Assembly (NCBI RefSeq): GCF_039962255.1
Contig: NZ_JAMPKY010000006.1
Location: 1-64,000, forward strand
Length of the DNA stretch: 64,000 bases
Direction: 5' to 3'
From: Leptolyngbya subtilissima AS-A7
Lineage (GTDB): Bacteria > Cyanobacteriota > Cyanobacteriia > Phormidesmidales > Phormidesmidaceae
Part shown: positions 1 to 8,679 of the stretch, one piece after another
How positions within the stretch are numbered: the stretch's first letter is position 1
Layout of the letters: each line of letters opens with the position of its first letter
Position numbers and translations under genes: made by a program
Notes under the pieces: generated by a model
What the model saw: the letters and a program-made list of their open reading frames with translations, nothing else
Databases searched by the model: none
Told to the model about the DNA's origin: nothing

Positions 1-90
1 CTCAATGCGCTGGTCACCCAAGGCCAATCTTGGCGAAACCCGAAGGATACAGAACCCCCTCAGACGGCCACACCAGCTACAAGTGGTTGA
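1..90 (+). CDS. C-terminal end of an unidentified protein (partial, enters from the left edge)
   Basis: Frame 1 is open from the first base to a TGA at 88-90 and encodes 29 residues. The tail is rich in Thr, Pro and Ala, as is common in linker-like C-termini. Nothing in it identifies a family. It is called only because it is the one open frame at the edge and the next gene is convergent. It could be chance. Confidence 0.35.
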   Translation, partial: LNALVTQGQSWRNPKDTEPPQTATPATSG

Positions 91-273
91 CAATTAAGAT
101 AATCGCTAAATCCTTCCCCCAGATCGGGAGAGGGACTTTTTCGCGATCAGCATCCACTGCTTGCGCCCAGCTCAAAAGAGCCTTAATTCTTTGATTTGAC
201 AAAGCACTAGTGCGATCGGATGGTGCGTCTTCACAAATTGGCAGATCCCCAGCAGGTCTCAAAAAAGCGTTCT

Positions 274-1920
274 CTAATCAAAGGAATGCCCTACCTGAAA
301 CCAGCGATAGCCATATGCGGGTAGGTGAATATCGTAGGCAGACTCTGAGATCTCCGCCTCCGGCTGATCTTCAAATAGATCGATCAAGCATTTACCCACG
401 TCATCCTTCAGCGTTAGCGTCGCTTTGCAGTCAGACTGACTGAAATTGTGCACCGCGATCACTGCCTTGCCTCGCCACTCGCAGCGGTGGGCAAAAACGC
501 TGTCATGGCCAGTGTTTAACAGTTGCAATTGACCCCAGCCAAACTCCGGACATTCCTTACGCAGGCGAATCGCCCGCTCCATCCAGTTCAACAGCGAATT
601 AGGATTGCGCTGCTGGGTATTGACGTTTAGCTTTCTGTAGCTGTAGTCGCCCGTGGAAACCACCGGCAAAATCACTTGATCAGCAGGCGCTATAGAAAAC
701 CCGCCATTTGGTGCCTTTGACCACTGCATGGGGGTGCGGGCGGGCTTGCGTTCCTCTAGCGACAGATCGTCACCCATGCCCAGCTCTTCGCCATAGTTGA
801 CCACGGGCGTGCCGGGCAGGGTGAAGAGCAGACTGTAGGTGAGCTTGAGCCGTTGCAGGTTGCCGTCGAGCAGCGGCGCAAACCGACGGCGAATGCCACG
901 ATCAAAGATCCACATGGTCTCGCGATCGGGGGCAAAGGCCGCCGCAATTTCGTCCTGCTCATCGGAGGAGAGTTTATCTAGACTCAGCTCGTCGTGGTTG
1001 CGCACAAAGTTAGCCCACTGCCCGGCGGGCGGCGACGGGGGCAACTCCTTAAAAGCTTGGGCCAAGGGAGCGGCTGATTCTCTAGCGAGAGCCAATACCA
1101 AATGTTGGTTGCCCCAAAAGTTGAACAACATCTGCATGCGATCGCCATCGCCAAAATATTTAGGCAATTTTTCTAAAGACTCGTTGGCCTCGGCCAGCAA
1201 AATTGCATCTCCCCGCCGCCACGACAGAAAATCGCGCAGTTCATTGATATAGATAAAGGGATCTTCGACCTGCTCGAATACGTTATCGGCCTGGGTTAGC
1301 TCAATTAAGAAAGGGGCGGCATCAATGCGAAACCCAGACACTCCCAGTTCTAGCCAGAAGCCCATCATCTTTTTGATTTCTTCTCTGACTTTGGGGTTGG
1401 TGATGTTTAAATCTGCCTGGTGACTGTAGAACCTGTGAGCATAGTAAGCACCTACCTCGGGTTGATAGGTCCAGGTTGACTTTTGCAAACCGGGAAAAAC
1501 AATGCCTTCATCAATATCTTCAGGTTCTTCCTTTGACCAGAAATAATAATCTAGATATTTTGAGTTTTTGTCTTTAATCGCCGATTGAAACCAGGGGTGC
1601 TGGTCAGAGGTATGGTTGACCACTAAATCGATCAGAATACGAATGCCCCGCTCCTTGGCGTGGCGGGCAAACTCAACAAAATCGCCCAGAGAACCCAGCC
1701 GAGGGTCGACGGTGTAGTAGTCCATCACGTCGTAGCCGTTGTCTTTGTTGGGTGATGGGTAAAAGGGCATCAGCCAAACGCAGGTAATCCCAAGGCCAGA
1801 TATGTAGTCTAAACGCTGGGTTAGCCCCACAAAGTCGCCTATCCCATCGCCATCACTATCCATGTAGGTTTCTACATCAAGACAGTACAGAACCGCGTTT
1901 TTGTACCAAAGATCTAACAT
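274..1920 (-). CDS. GH13 alpha-amylase family protein, trehalose-synthase-like
   Basis: This 548-residue protein is a glycoside hydrolase family 13 enzyme expected to act on alpha-1,4 or alpha-1,1 glucosides. The N-terminus resembles trehalose synthases, with the calcium-type loop DSDGDGIGDF near residue 21 and WLMPFYPSP near 49. The catalytic set is complete: nucleophile D200 in GFRIDAAPF, acid/base E244 in LLAEANE and transition-state stabiliser D310 in VRNHDE. A C-terminal beta domain follows from about residue 450. There is no signal peptide, so it is probably cytoplasmic. The ATG at 1920 gives the normal family N-terminus. It lies 121 bp downstream of, and on the same strand as, the LLM oxidoreductase gene, so co-transcription is possible. 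Maltose/trehalose interconversion is the likeliest role, but an alpha-glucosidase cannot be excluded from sequence alone. Confidence 0.85.
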   Translation of the reverse strand: MLDLWYKNAVLYCLDVETYMDSDGDGIGDFVGLTQRLDYISGLGITCVWLMPFYPSPNKDNGYDVMDYYTVDPRLGSLGDFVEFARHAKERGIRILIDLVVNHTSDQHPWFQSAIKDKNSKYLDYYFWSKEEPEDIDEGIVFPGLQKSTWTYQPEVGAYYAHRFYSHQADLNITNPKVREEIKKMMGFWLELGVSGFRIDAAPFLIELTQADNVFEQVEDPFIYINELRDFLSWRRGDAILLAEANESLEKLPKYFGDGDRMQMLFNFWGNQHLVLALARESAAPLAQAFKELPPSPPAGQWANFVRNHDELSLDKLSSDEQDEIAAAFAPDRETMWIFDRGIRRRFAPLLDGNLQRLKLTYSLLFTLPGTPVVNYGEELGMGDDLSLEERKPARTPMQWSKAPNGGFSIAPADQVILPVVSTGDYSYRKLNVNTQQRNPNSLLNWMERAIRLRKECPEFGWGQLQLLNTGHDSVFAHRCEWRGKAVIAVHNFSQSDCKATLTLKDDVGKCLIDLFEDQPEAEISESAYDIHLPAYGYRWFQVGHSFD

Positions 1921-2041
1921 GAGAAACCTGGGTAAACCGATATAGATTTAGTTTTAGGCTACGCTTCGGCTTTTGGTCAAAGCATTAATATGATGGCTTG
2001 AGATTTCGCTCCACCCTGAAAACCATTAATTTCCCTCTCAA

Positions 2042-3001
2042 TTATTTGAGAAAAGGCAGAACTTTCTCACCAAAAACTTCAATGAACTGCTGCTGCTCTC
2101 GATTGACGTTGTGTAAGGAGATGGTTTCAAAACCCAGTTCTATATCCTTTTGCAACCACTCAATATGCTGCTGGGGGTCAGCCGAAACGCGCACGTATTG
2201 GTACATGTCTTCTGGCTTGACAAAGGTGGCAGCGGCATCAAACTGGCTAGGAACCCTAAAATCGGACAGCACCTGGCTTTCAAAAATATTGGTGCGCCAC
2301 TGGTCGTGGGCTCCGTGCAGTGCCGTTTCTTGGTCTTGGGCGTAGGAAAGCTGCACCTTTAAGTACATCGGCTTGTGCTCGCCGCCGCCGCGCCGAAAAG
2401 CCTCAACCATCTCCCGCAGTTTGTCATGGGGGTGAGAAATAGTAATTAAGCCGTCGGCCCAACTTCCCACCCACTCAGCGGTTTTGGGGGTAATGGCCGC
2501 CCCCATAATGCGGGGCGGGTTGGCGGGGCGGGAATAGAGTTTGGCCTCTTCTACCTGCACTAGACCGTGGTGGGTGACGGTTTCGCCAGCCCAAAGGGCA
2601 CGGATCACGTCTACGCATTCTTTAAGCCGCGCATTGCGCTCGGCTTTGATTGGCCAGGGCTGGCCGGTAATCGCTTCGTTCATCGCCTGGCCGGTGCCTA
2701 GGGCAACCCAAAAGCGATCGCTGAACATCTCCCCCAAGGTTGCTGCCGCCTGGGCAATAATGGCGGGATGGTAACGTTGGCCAGGGGCGCAGACAACACC
2801 AAAGGGCAGCGAGGTCGCATGCATAGCCGCCCCTAGCCAAGACCAGGCAAAACCGCATTCTCCCTGGCGCTCGCTCCAGGGATGAAAGTGGTCGGAGGAG
2901 GTGACGGCGGTAAAGCCAGCCTGTTCTGCTTTTTGAGCCCAGCCCAGCAGCGCGCTGGGGGCAAACTGCTCGTGGGAAGCGTGATAAGCAAATTTCACCA
3001 T
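2042..3001 (-). CDS. LLM class flavin-dependent oxidoreductase (TIGR03885-like)
   Basis: The 319-residue product is a luciferase-like monooxygenase-fold enzyme (TIM barrel). The opening MVKFAYHASHEQFAPS and the segment SSDHFHPWSERQGECGF are typical of the cyanobacterial subgroup annotated TIGR03885, relatives of F420-dependent enzymes thought to use FMN. Features seen include VALGTGQAMNEAITG near residue 100 and a C-terminal helix ending FGEKVLPFLK. The substrate is unknown. The ATG at 3001 is the only sensible start. The gene lies upstream of the GH13 gene on the same strand, which suggests a shared transcript but not a shared reaction. Confidence 0.8.
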   Translation of the reverse strand: MVKFAYHASHEQFAPSALLGWAQKAEQAGFTAVTSSDHFHPWSERQGECGFAWSWLGAAMHATSLPFGVVCAPGQRYHPAIIAQAAATLGEMFSDRFWVALGTGQAMNEAITGQPWPIKAERNARLKECVDVIRALWAGETVTHHGLVQVEEAKLYSRPANPPRIMGAAITPKTAEWVGSWADGLITISHPHDKLREMVEAFRRGGGEHKPMYLKVQLSYAQDQETALHGAHDQWRTNIFESQVLSDFRVPSQFDAAATFVKPEDMYQYVRVSADPQQHIEWLQKDIELGFETISLHNVNREQQQFIEVFGEKVLPFLK

Positions 3002-3358
3002 GGATTTATCGCTCAGAGCTGGGTTCTGTCGGGCCGGTCTAACCTGGGATCTATGCCCAACAGTTTTGCAAGAGTGCGATTATTCAACATCTACCAAACG
3101 CGGTAATTCGAGGTTTCGGGAGTTAGCTGGCTGCAATGGTTGAATATTGATAACCTTCGGCAGTTCTGCTGGGCGAATAGCTTTGGGGGGTGAGCATAGG
3201 GGCGATCGCATCTACACCGAAATGTCTACCACGCCTGACGGTGCGTTACCGTCTCCATGAACCCAGTTGAGCTAAGTCAAGTACTCTGCAAAGCTGCGGT
3301 GCGGCTCCCCAACAGGGTAAAATCTGACGTTGGTTGAGCAACTTGAGAGGACAGACCC
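3002..3358. other. Divergent intergenic region
   Basis: These 357 bp separate the LLM oxidoreductase (leftward) from the histidine phosphatase (rightward) and must hold both promoters. A HIP1 octamer lies near 3202 and a small hairpin (GACGGT, 5-nt loop, ACCGTC) at 3237-3253. No convincing -10/-35 pair and no coding frame was recognised. Confidence 0.5.
3345..3350 (+). promoter_or_regulatory. Shine-Dalgarno sequence supporting a CTG start
   Basis: GAGAGG sits 8 nt before the CTG at 3359. An in-frame TGA at 3344-3346 overlaps it, so no ATG, GTG or TTG start exists upstream of the first catalytic motif. Confidence 0.6.
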
Positions 3359-4717
3359 CTGAAAACCCGCGTTATTATCGTTCGTCACGGGCAGAGCACC
3401 TACAACCAGCTCAAACTCATTCAAGGCCACTGCGACGAGTCAGAGCTGACCCCCGAGGGCGAGGCCCAGGCGCTCCAGGTGGGGCAGGCGTTGGTGGGCA
3501 TTCCCTTTGATGGGGTGTGGGCCAGCCCTCTCAAACGCGCGCGCAAAACCGCTGAGATTATCGCCGCCGAGCTGCGGACGCAGATTGCGGGCTTAACCCC
3601 CACCTTTACCGACGACCTCAAAGAAATTTGCCTGCCGCTGTGGGAGGGTGTCGCCTTTAGCGAAGCCGAGGCTCAGCACCCCGAGACCTTCCATCAGTGG
3701 CGCACCGACCCAGCTAACCTGGTGATGGCAGTGCCCCAGGCCGATGGCACAACGGTCGATTTTTACCCCATTCGCGAGCTGTATCAGCAGGCAGCGCGGT
3801 TTTGGCAGGGCTTGCTGGCCGAGCACCAGGGCAAAACCCTGCTCGTGGTCGCCCACAGCGCCATCAACCGAGCGCTGATTAGCACCGCCATTGGGCTGGG
3901 GCCAGAATATTTCAACAACCTGCACCAGGCCAATTGCAGCATTAGCGTGCTGAACTTTGAAGGGGGCTGGGGCAGCCCGGTACAGGTTGAGGCCATGAAC
4001 CTGACCAGCCATATGGGAGCACCGCTGCCCGAGATGCGGCGCGGTCACAAAGGCCCCCGCATGCTGCTGGTGCGCCACGGCGAAACCGAGTGGAACCGCC
4101 AGGGCCGCTTTCAGGGCCAGATCGATGTGCCCCTCAACGACAACGGTCGCGCCCAGGGTGCTAAAGCAGCAGAATTTCTCAAACCGGTGGCGATCGATGC
4201 GGCCTACACCAGCTTTATGGCGCGGCCCAAAGAAACGGCGGAAATCATTTTGCAGCACCATCCGGGGCTGACCCTGCACTCGGTCAACGAGCTGCGAGAG
4301 ATTAGCCACGGTGAATGGGAAGGGCTCTACGAATCTGAGATCGAGAGCAGCTATCCGGGGCTGCTGGAGCAGTGGCAAAGCGCTCCCGAAACTGTGCAGA
4401 TGCCGGGGGGCGAGAACCTGGAGGAGGTGTGGATGCGATCGATCGCCGCCTGGAAGGAAATTGTCGCGGCCCACAGCGGCGGCGACGAGGTGCAAACCAT
4501 TCTCGTTGTGGCTCACGATGCGGTGAATAAGGCGCTGCTCTGTCACGTGCTGGGCATGGGGCCAGAGTCTTTTTGGCGGTTTAAGCAGGGCAACGGTGCA
4601 GTCAGCGTGATCGACTACCCCAACGGCATCGACAGCGCCCCGGTGCTGACCACGGCCAATGTTACGATTCACCTCTCGGGCAGCGTGCTCGATAAGACCG
4701 CAGCGGGGGCACTGTGA
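3359..4717 (+). CDS. Tandem-domain histidine phosphatase (phosphoglycerate mutase-like)
   Basis: The product has two histidine phosphatase domains (452 residues from the CTG). Domain 1 starts with VIIVRHGQSTYN (catalytic H10) and has its second His in VVAHSAINRAL near residue 166. Domain 2 starts with MLLVRHGETEWN (H240) and ends with VVAHDAVNKAL. Both keep an acidic proton-donor region (DLKEICLPLWEG, ELREISHGEWEG). The start matters: the frame is closed by TGA at 3344, and the only codon between it and the RHG motif with a well-placed ribosome site is CTG at 3359. Starting at the GTG at 3479 would delete the first catalytic His. Substrates of such tandem proteins are mostly unknown, so phosphoglycerate mutase activity should not be assumed. 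Its stop overlaps the start of the next gene (GTGA), so the two are translationally coupled. Confidence 0.85.
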   Translation: MKTRVIIVRHGQSTYNQLKLIQGHCDESELTPEGEAQALQVGQALVGIPFDGVWASPLKRARKTAEIIAAELRTQIAGLTPTFTDDLKEICLPLWEGVAFSEAEAQHPETFHQWRTDPANLVMAVPQADGTTVDFYPIRELYQQAARFWQGLLAEHQGKTLLVVAHSAINRALISTAIGLGPEYFNNLHQANCSISVLNFEGGWGSPVQVEAMNLTSHMGAPLPEMRRGHKGPRMLLVRHGETEWNRQGRFQGQIDVPLNDNGRAQGAKAAEFLKPVAIDAAYTSFMARPKETAEIILQHHPGLTLHSVNELREISHGEWEGLYESEIESSYPGLLEQWQSAPETVQMPGGENLEEVWMRSIAAWKEIVAAHSGGDEVQTILVVAHDAVNKALLCHVLGMGPESFWRFKQGNGAVSVIDYPNGIDSAPVLTTANVTIHLSGSVLDKTAAGAL

Positions 4718-6036
4718 CGGAAGTGCCGGGAACTGGGGCGCAGCTGATTCAGCAGGTGCGGGTGCTGGATGCGGTCACCCAGACGGATCAGGTCGCTGAT
4801 GTGCTCGTACAGGATGGCATGGTGACAGAGATCGCCTCGTCAATCACCGTCATCCCGGCCAGTGCAGACATGATCGACGGCCAGGGAAAAATTCTCTTGC
4901 CGGGTCTGGTGGACCTCTACAGTCACTCAGGGGAGCCGGGCCACGAACCGAGGGAAACCTTGGAATCGCTGCTGGCCGCTGGTCAGGCGGGCGGCTTTAC
5001 TCGCCTGGGCATTTTGCCGAATACGGAGCCTGCGATCGACCATACGGCGATGGTGGAGAAGCTGCTGGCCCGGCGGGACTCGTTGGCCGCAGGCCAGTCT
5101 CGGACTATCGCGCGTACAAATGCTAGTCTGCCTCGCCTGTATCCCTGGGGTGCGCTGACCCAGGGTGCCCAGGGGCAGCAGATGGTGGAGCTGGTGGAGT
5201 TGTCCGAGGCTCCGATCGCGGGCTTTGCCGACGGTCGAGCGATTCAGAATCCACTACTGGTGCAGCGGTTGTTGCAGTACCTGCGACCCTTGGGTAAGCC
5301 GGTGGCGCTGTGGAGCTGCGATCGCACTCTGCGAGACAGCGGCGTGGCTCGCGAAGGCCCCTTCTCGCTGATCTACGGCCTGGTGGGCGACCCGGCCAGC
5401 TCTGAGACCGCCGCTTTGGCCGCGCTGCTGGAATGTGTGGCCGAGGTTGGCACCCCTGTGCACCTAATGCGAATTTCGACCGGGCGCGGGGTCGAACTGG
5501 TGCGTCAGGCCAAAGAGCGCGGGCTGCCCGTCACCGCCAGCACCACCTGGATGCACCTGCTGTGGAGCGCTAAGGATTTGCACAGCTATGACCCCAACTT
5601 GCGGCTGTCGCCACCGTTGGGAAACCCCGAAGACAAAGTGGCGCTGATTGAGGGAGTGAAGGCGGGGGTAGTGGATGCGATCGCGATCGACCATACGCCG
5701 CACACCTACGAAGACAAGACCGTGGGCTTTCCCTCTGCGCCTCCTGGTGCGATCGGCCTAGAGCTAGCGCTAGGGATTCTTTGGGATACCTTTGTGGCCC
5801 AGAGCGACTGGTCGCCCCTGCAATTAGTTCAGGCGTTGAGCACAAACCCTGCTGCGTGTTGGGGCCAAACGCCGCCAACTATTCAGGCTCAGCAGCCCAC
5901 TGAGATGATTTTGTTTGACCCCGGTACTACCTGGACGGTTGAACCCTCAACTCTGTGCTCTTTGTCGGCTAATACTCCCTGGCTGGGGAAAGAGATCCCC
6001 GGTCGCGTTCTGCGTACTTGGGTGCCGTCGCTTTAG
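4714..6036 (+). CDS. pyrC: Dihydroorotase-like protein, probably non-catalytic
   Basis: This 440-residue amidohydrolase-fold protein resembles class I dihydroorotase, the enzyme that closes carbamoyl aspartate to dihydroorotate in pyrimidine synthesis. NTEP near residue 106, AIDHTPH near 328 and APPGAIGLE near 345 are family motifs. Key residues are altered. The metal motif DxHxHxREPG reads DLYSHSGEPG, so the first His is Tyr and the substrate-binding Arg is Gly. The later HVS motif reads RIS. This resembles the inactive PyrC' type known to act as a partner of aspartate transcarbamoylase in some bacteria. Many cyanobacteria also encode a second, active dihydroorotase, which is not in this window. 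The GTG at 4714 overlaps the preceding stop. Family assignment is confident; lack of activity is inferred. Confidence 0.85.
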   Translation: MTEVPGTGAQLIQQVRVLDAVTQTDQVADVLVQDGMVTEIASSITVIPASADMIDGQGKILLPGLVDLYSHSGEPGHEPRETLESLLAAGQAGGFTRLGILPNTEPAIDHTAMVEKLLARRDSLAAGQSRTIARTNASLPRLYPWGALTQGAQGQQMVELVELSEAPIAGFADGRAIQNPLLVQRLLQYLRPLGKPVALWSCDRTLRDSGVAREGPFSLIYGLVGDPASSETAALAALLECVAEVGTPVHLMRISTGRGVELVRQAKERGLPVTASTTWMHLLWSAKDLHSYDPNLRLSPPLGNPEDKVALIEGVKAGVVDAIAIDHTPHTYEDKTVGFPSAPPGAIGLELALGILWDTFVAQSDWSPLQLVQALSTNPAACWGQTPPTIQAQQPTEMILFDPGTTWTVEPSTLCSLSANTPWLGKEIPGRVLRTWVPSL

Positions 6037-6351
6037 CCACTGATTGCCCACTCGCCCGCTCAATGACTATTGCATTGGGTACTGTCGCCTGGCATTGACA
6101 GGGTCGAGGCGCTGATTGAGTTTGTGCTGGGTTTCTTTGCGATCGCGCCTGTCTCTGGCCCTCATCTACTTCTCTCTGCAAGCGTGATTCCGCCCTACCA
6201 ACGGGGGGCCTGATAGAGCTGGTTTAGAAACGTCAAAGCGTTGACGGCAGCGTTCGGAAGTGCGGAGTTTGAGGAACGATAAGGCAGAAGCTTTTGCAAG
6301 TGAGGCAATCCCGGTCATCAATGGCGCAAAGGCGACAATTTGAGGACCCTG
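6037..6351. other. Intergenic region, no feature recognised
   Basis: These 315 bp between the dihydroorotase-like gene and a small membrane protein gene contain a HIP1 site near 6139. No clear promoter, terminator or coding frame was seen. Confidence 0.4.
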
Positions 6352-6966
6352 ATGATGATGCAATACGAGACCCCACAAATTTGGCAAAATGCTTTGTTTC
6401 ACAGCTTTCTATCGGTGACCTCTGGAGCAGAAGGTGTCATGTTTGGTGGCACGATCGCTGCATTAAGAAACGGGGCCTCTCACGTGACAGAAGCCTGCGG
6501 CATGGGCATTGCGGGTTGCGGAGCCTCACAGCATTGGGCTGGGTGGAGTGTTGCACTTGCTATTCTCTTTTATGCCGGCCTTATTAACAGCCTGATTTTG
6601 GGGAGTACTTATCAGTCTGCAACTACCTCGACACGGGGTTCAGACCTATCAGCAGTACTGATCAGGTGGGTGAGACGTCATCTCAACGCGGCTAAAGCTT
6701 CACCCCGATTCAAACAGTGGGTGGTATTGACCTTGCTGCTTGGCGTGCTTGGGACCACTGCTAGTGCTGCGATCGGAGGAGCCGTTGGTGGGTTCTTGTA
6801 CGGCAACTTTATCACTGCCCTAGGAGCCGCCCATGGGGTTCCTGCTATTGGCTGGTTCTTTGGTGTCACGTTTGGCTTAGGTGCCGCTGTACTCAGTGCA
6901 ACGCTGTTTGGCGGCATTGCAGGAGTCGCTTCAGGAGTGACGCTGCGGCACTTGCTCCGAGGCTGA
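6352..6966 (+). CDS. Small multi-pass membrane protein of unknown function
   Basis: This 204-residue hydrophobic protein has about four predicted membrane segments, including WSVALAILFYAGLINSLIL in the first half and two glycine/alanine-rich segments (ASAAIGGAVGGFLYG and FGVTFGLGAAVLSATLFGGI) in the second. The Gly-x-x-x-Gly-like packing suggests close helix contacts. The family is not recognised. Three consecutive ATGs at 6352, 6355 and 6358 are possible starts. Its neighbours are unrelated, and a hairpin lies downstream between it and the convergent carotenoid oxygenase gene. Confidence 0.6.
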   Translation: MMMQYETPQIWQNALFHSFLSVTSGAEGVMFGGTIAALRNGASHVTEACGMGIAGCGASQHWAGWSVALAILFYAGLINSLILGSTYQSATTSTRGSDLSAVLIRWVRRHLNAAKASPRFKQWVVLTLLLGVLGTTASAAIGGAVGGFLYGNFITALGAAHGVPAIGWFFGVTFGLGAAVLSATLFGGIAGVASGVTLRHLLRG

Positions 6967-7081
6967 ACACTTTTAGTAGCAAGTGGTGCCGTCTCAGCTT
7001 GAACTGCTGACAGAAATCATCAAGATGACAAAATAGCTCTTCTAGACCATCCGTAAGGGGCCTGCTGAACCAGTTAGTTGA

Positions 7082-7113
7082 GATCAGCTTACAAAGGCCC
7101 CCCTTTGCTGATC
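7082..7113. terminator. Hairpin between convergent genes
   Basis: GATCAGC at 7082-7088 pairs with GCTGATC at 7107-7113, and an inner AAAGG/CCTTT pair extends the stem. There is no run of T. It lies just past the carotenoid oxygenase stop and could serve either convergent gene. Confidence 0.5.
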
Positions 7114-7123
7114 GTAAACTGAG

Positions 7124-8566
7124 TTACTCACTTGCCCAGGTGCCGTGAAAACTGTGGGGCACTACCTCCGGCAGCCCTAGCCGACAGATTGGCCCTTTCT
7201 CAAGCTCATTCCCTTCGTAAACCCACAGTTCGCTGCGGTGTTGAGTGCCGTCGTAGACCACAGTCAGCACCCAAGGCTGCTGGGGGTTCACCGGGTTAGC
7301 GACGACGATCGGTTCGGAAGGATAGCGGCCCTCTCCGGCATCGGCAACGGTGAGACCGGTTTTAGGATCAAGGCGGGCGATCGACCCAAACATCTCCCCC
7401 ACTGGAGTAGGCACCGTGCGATGCACATTTAGATAGGTGGTGGCCGTCTCATCGTGGCCAAACGCGACCGGAAACTCGCAGTGGCGATCGACCAAACACT
7501 GCTGGTCGAGAATCTTGCCGGTTTTGGGGTCGATGCGGTACTGCCAGAGTTGGGCATCAGCGGTGGTGGTGACCTGGCCTGAGGCTACCTCTTTAAGCTG
7601 CTGATTGGTGGTGAAGTCGGGGTAGCGCACCACGTCAAACACAATCGAGCCGTCGAAATCAAGGTAGCTGTGGCCAAAGTGCCACTGATACCAGGGGTCA
7701 ACGGGGTTAAGGGCGATTGCCTCTAGACTGTCGGCATCCACCACGATGATCTGGGTGCCCTGCTGGGGCTGCCACTGAAAAGCATCGCTGAAGCTAGACA
7801 GCGCAAACAGCGCAGGCAGCGGGCTAAGGCGCACAGGCGACACGCAAAACACCAAGTAGCGATCGGCCAGCACAAAGTCGTGAATCAGTGGAATCCCCGC
7901 CAGAGGAATGGTGCCGGTTTTCTCAACGGCTCCGGTAGCGCTACAGCGATAGAGCTTGAGGGTGGCGTTGCCTCCAGGGATAATGCCAAAGCTAAAAATC
8001 TCCCCAGTGCGAGGGTGGCGCTTGGGGTGGGCGGTGAAGGTATCGCTAGGCTGGAGTCCCGTTAGGTTGTCTAGGCCAACGGTTTCTAGGGTCTCTATAT
8101 CAAGGCGGTGGGGCAGGCCGCCTTCCCACAGGGTCAAGAGGCGATCGGGCAGGGCCAGCACCGAAGTATTGGCCGCATTCTTCATTTGGGTCTGCCACCG
8201 CTGCCAGATAGAAACGGGCGGCAGGCTGCCATAGCCCCGATAGAGACATTGCTCAGCCTCTTCTTCCTCCACATACCCGGCAGAGCGCACGTAGCGGTAG
8301 TTGGCCACAGCGCAATCGCCGTCGAAATTCACCCGCAGCACCGCCCCATCGCCGTCAAACCAGTGGCCGACTCGGGTGCCGCCGCGCTCTAGGCGAGCCG
8401 GACCATTGCGGTAGAGGGTGCCCCGCAGACCAGCGGGCAACTGCCCCTCCAAGACGGATAGCGTGGTAGCGGCGAATTCGGTAGCGGGTTGAGCGATCGC
8501 CCCTGCCCACAGCGCTGAGGTGGATGCGGTGGCGGGTTGCGATCGCGACGGTGCCAAAGGAGCCAT
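7124..8566 (-). CDS. Carotenoid/apocarotenoid oxygenase
   Basis: This 480-residue protein is a carotenoid cleavage dioxygenase, related to the cyanobacterial apocarotenoid-15,15'-oxygenase. It cleaves a conjugated double bond of (apo)carotenoids to aldehydes using non-haem Fe(II). All four iron-binding histidines of the seven-blade propeller are visible: H180 (DTFTAHP), H229 (PLIHDF), H296 (YQWHFGHS) and H474 (PHSFHGTW). There is no signal peptide. It lies 109 bp downstream of the anti-sigma factor gene on the same strand, so it may be read from the sigma-factor promoter. That would fit a role in oxidative or singlet-oxygen stress, but this is inference. The ATG at 8566 gives a low-complexity N-terminus, so a slightly later start is possible. 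Confidence 0.93.
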   Translation of the reverse strand: MAPLAPSRSQPATASTSALWAGAIAQPATEFAATTLSVLEGQLPAGLRGTLYRNGPARLERGGTRVGHWFDGDGAVLRVNFDGDCAVANYRYVRSAGYVEEEEAEQCLYRGYGSLPPVSIWQRWQTQMKNAANTSVLALPDRLLTLWEGGLPHRLDIETLETVGLDNLTGLQPSDTFTAHPKRHPRTGEIFSFGIIPGGNATLKLYRCSATGAVEKTGTIPLAGIPLIHDFVLADRYLVFCVSPVRLSPLPALFALSSFSDAFQWQPQQGTQIIVVDADSLEAIALNPVDPWYQWHFGHSYLDFDGSIVFDVVRYPDFTTNQQLKEVASGQVTTTADAQLWQYRIDPKTGKILDQQCLVDRHCEFPVAFGHDETATTYLNVHRTVPTPVGEMFGSIARLDPKTGLTVADAGEGRYPSEPIVVANPVNPQQPWVLTVVYDGTQHRSELWVYEGNELEKGPICRLGLPEVVPHSFHGTWASE

Positions 8567-8635
8567 AGGTGCAGAGATAAACGTGCTTAATCTATTGTGA
8601 CCCAGGACGCCCTAGAGGGTGGGGCGATCGCCCCC

Positions 8636-8679
8636 TCACCCCTCCACTCCCTTACCCATCTACCCCTTCACTCCCCTAC
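8636..8679. repeat. Low-complexity C-rich intergenic repeat (TACCCATC type)
   Basis: The spacer is made of short units such as CACTCCCTTACCCATCTACC. Related tracts occur near 9488, 17942 and 48849 in this window. Confidence 0.5.

Noticed and set aside
3593..4672. A 359-codon open frame on the strand opposite the tandem histidine phosphatase
   Set aside because: It lies entirely inside a well-supported gene and shows no motif. Long antisense frames are expected in G+C-rich DNA.
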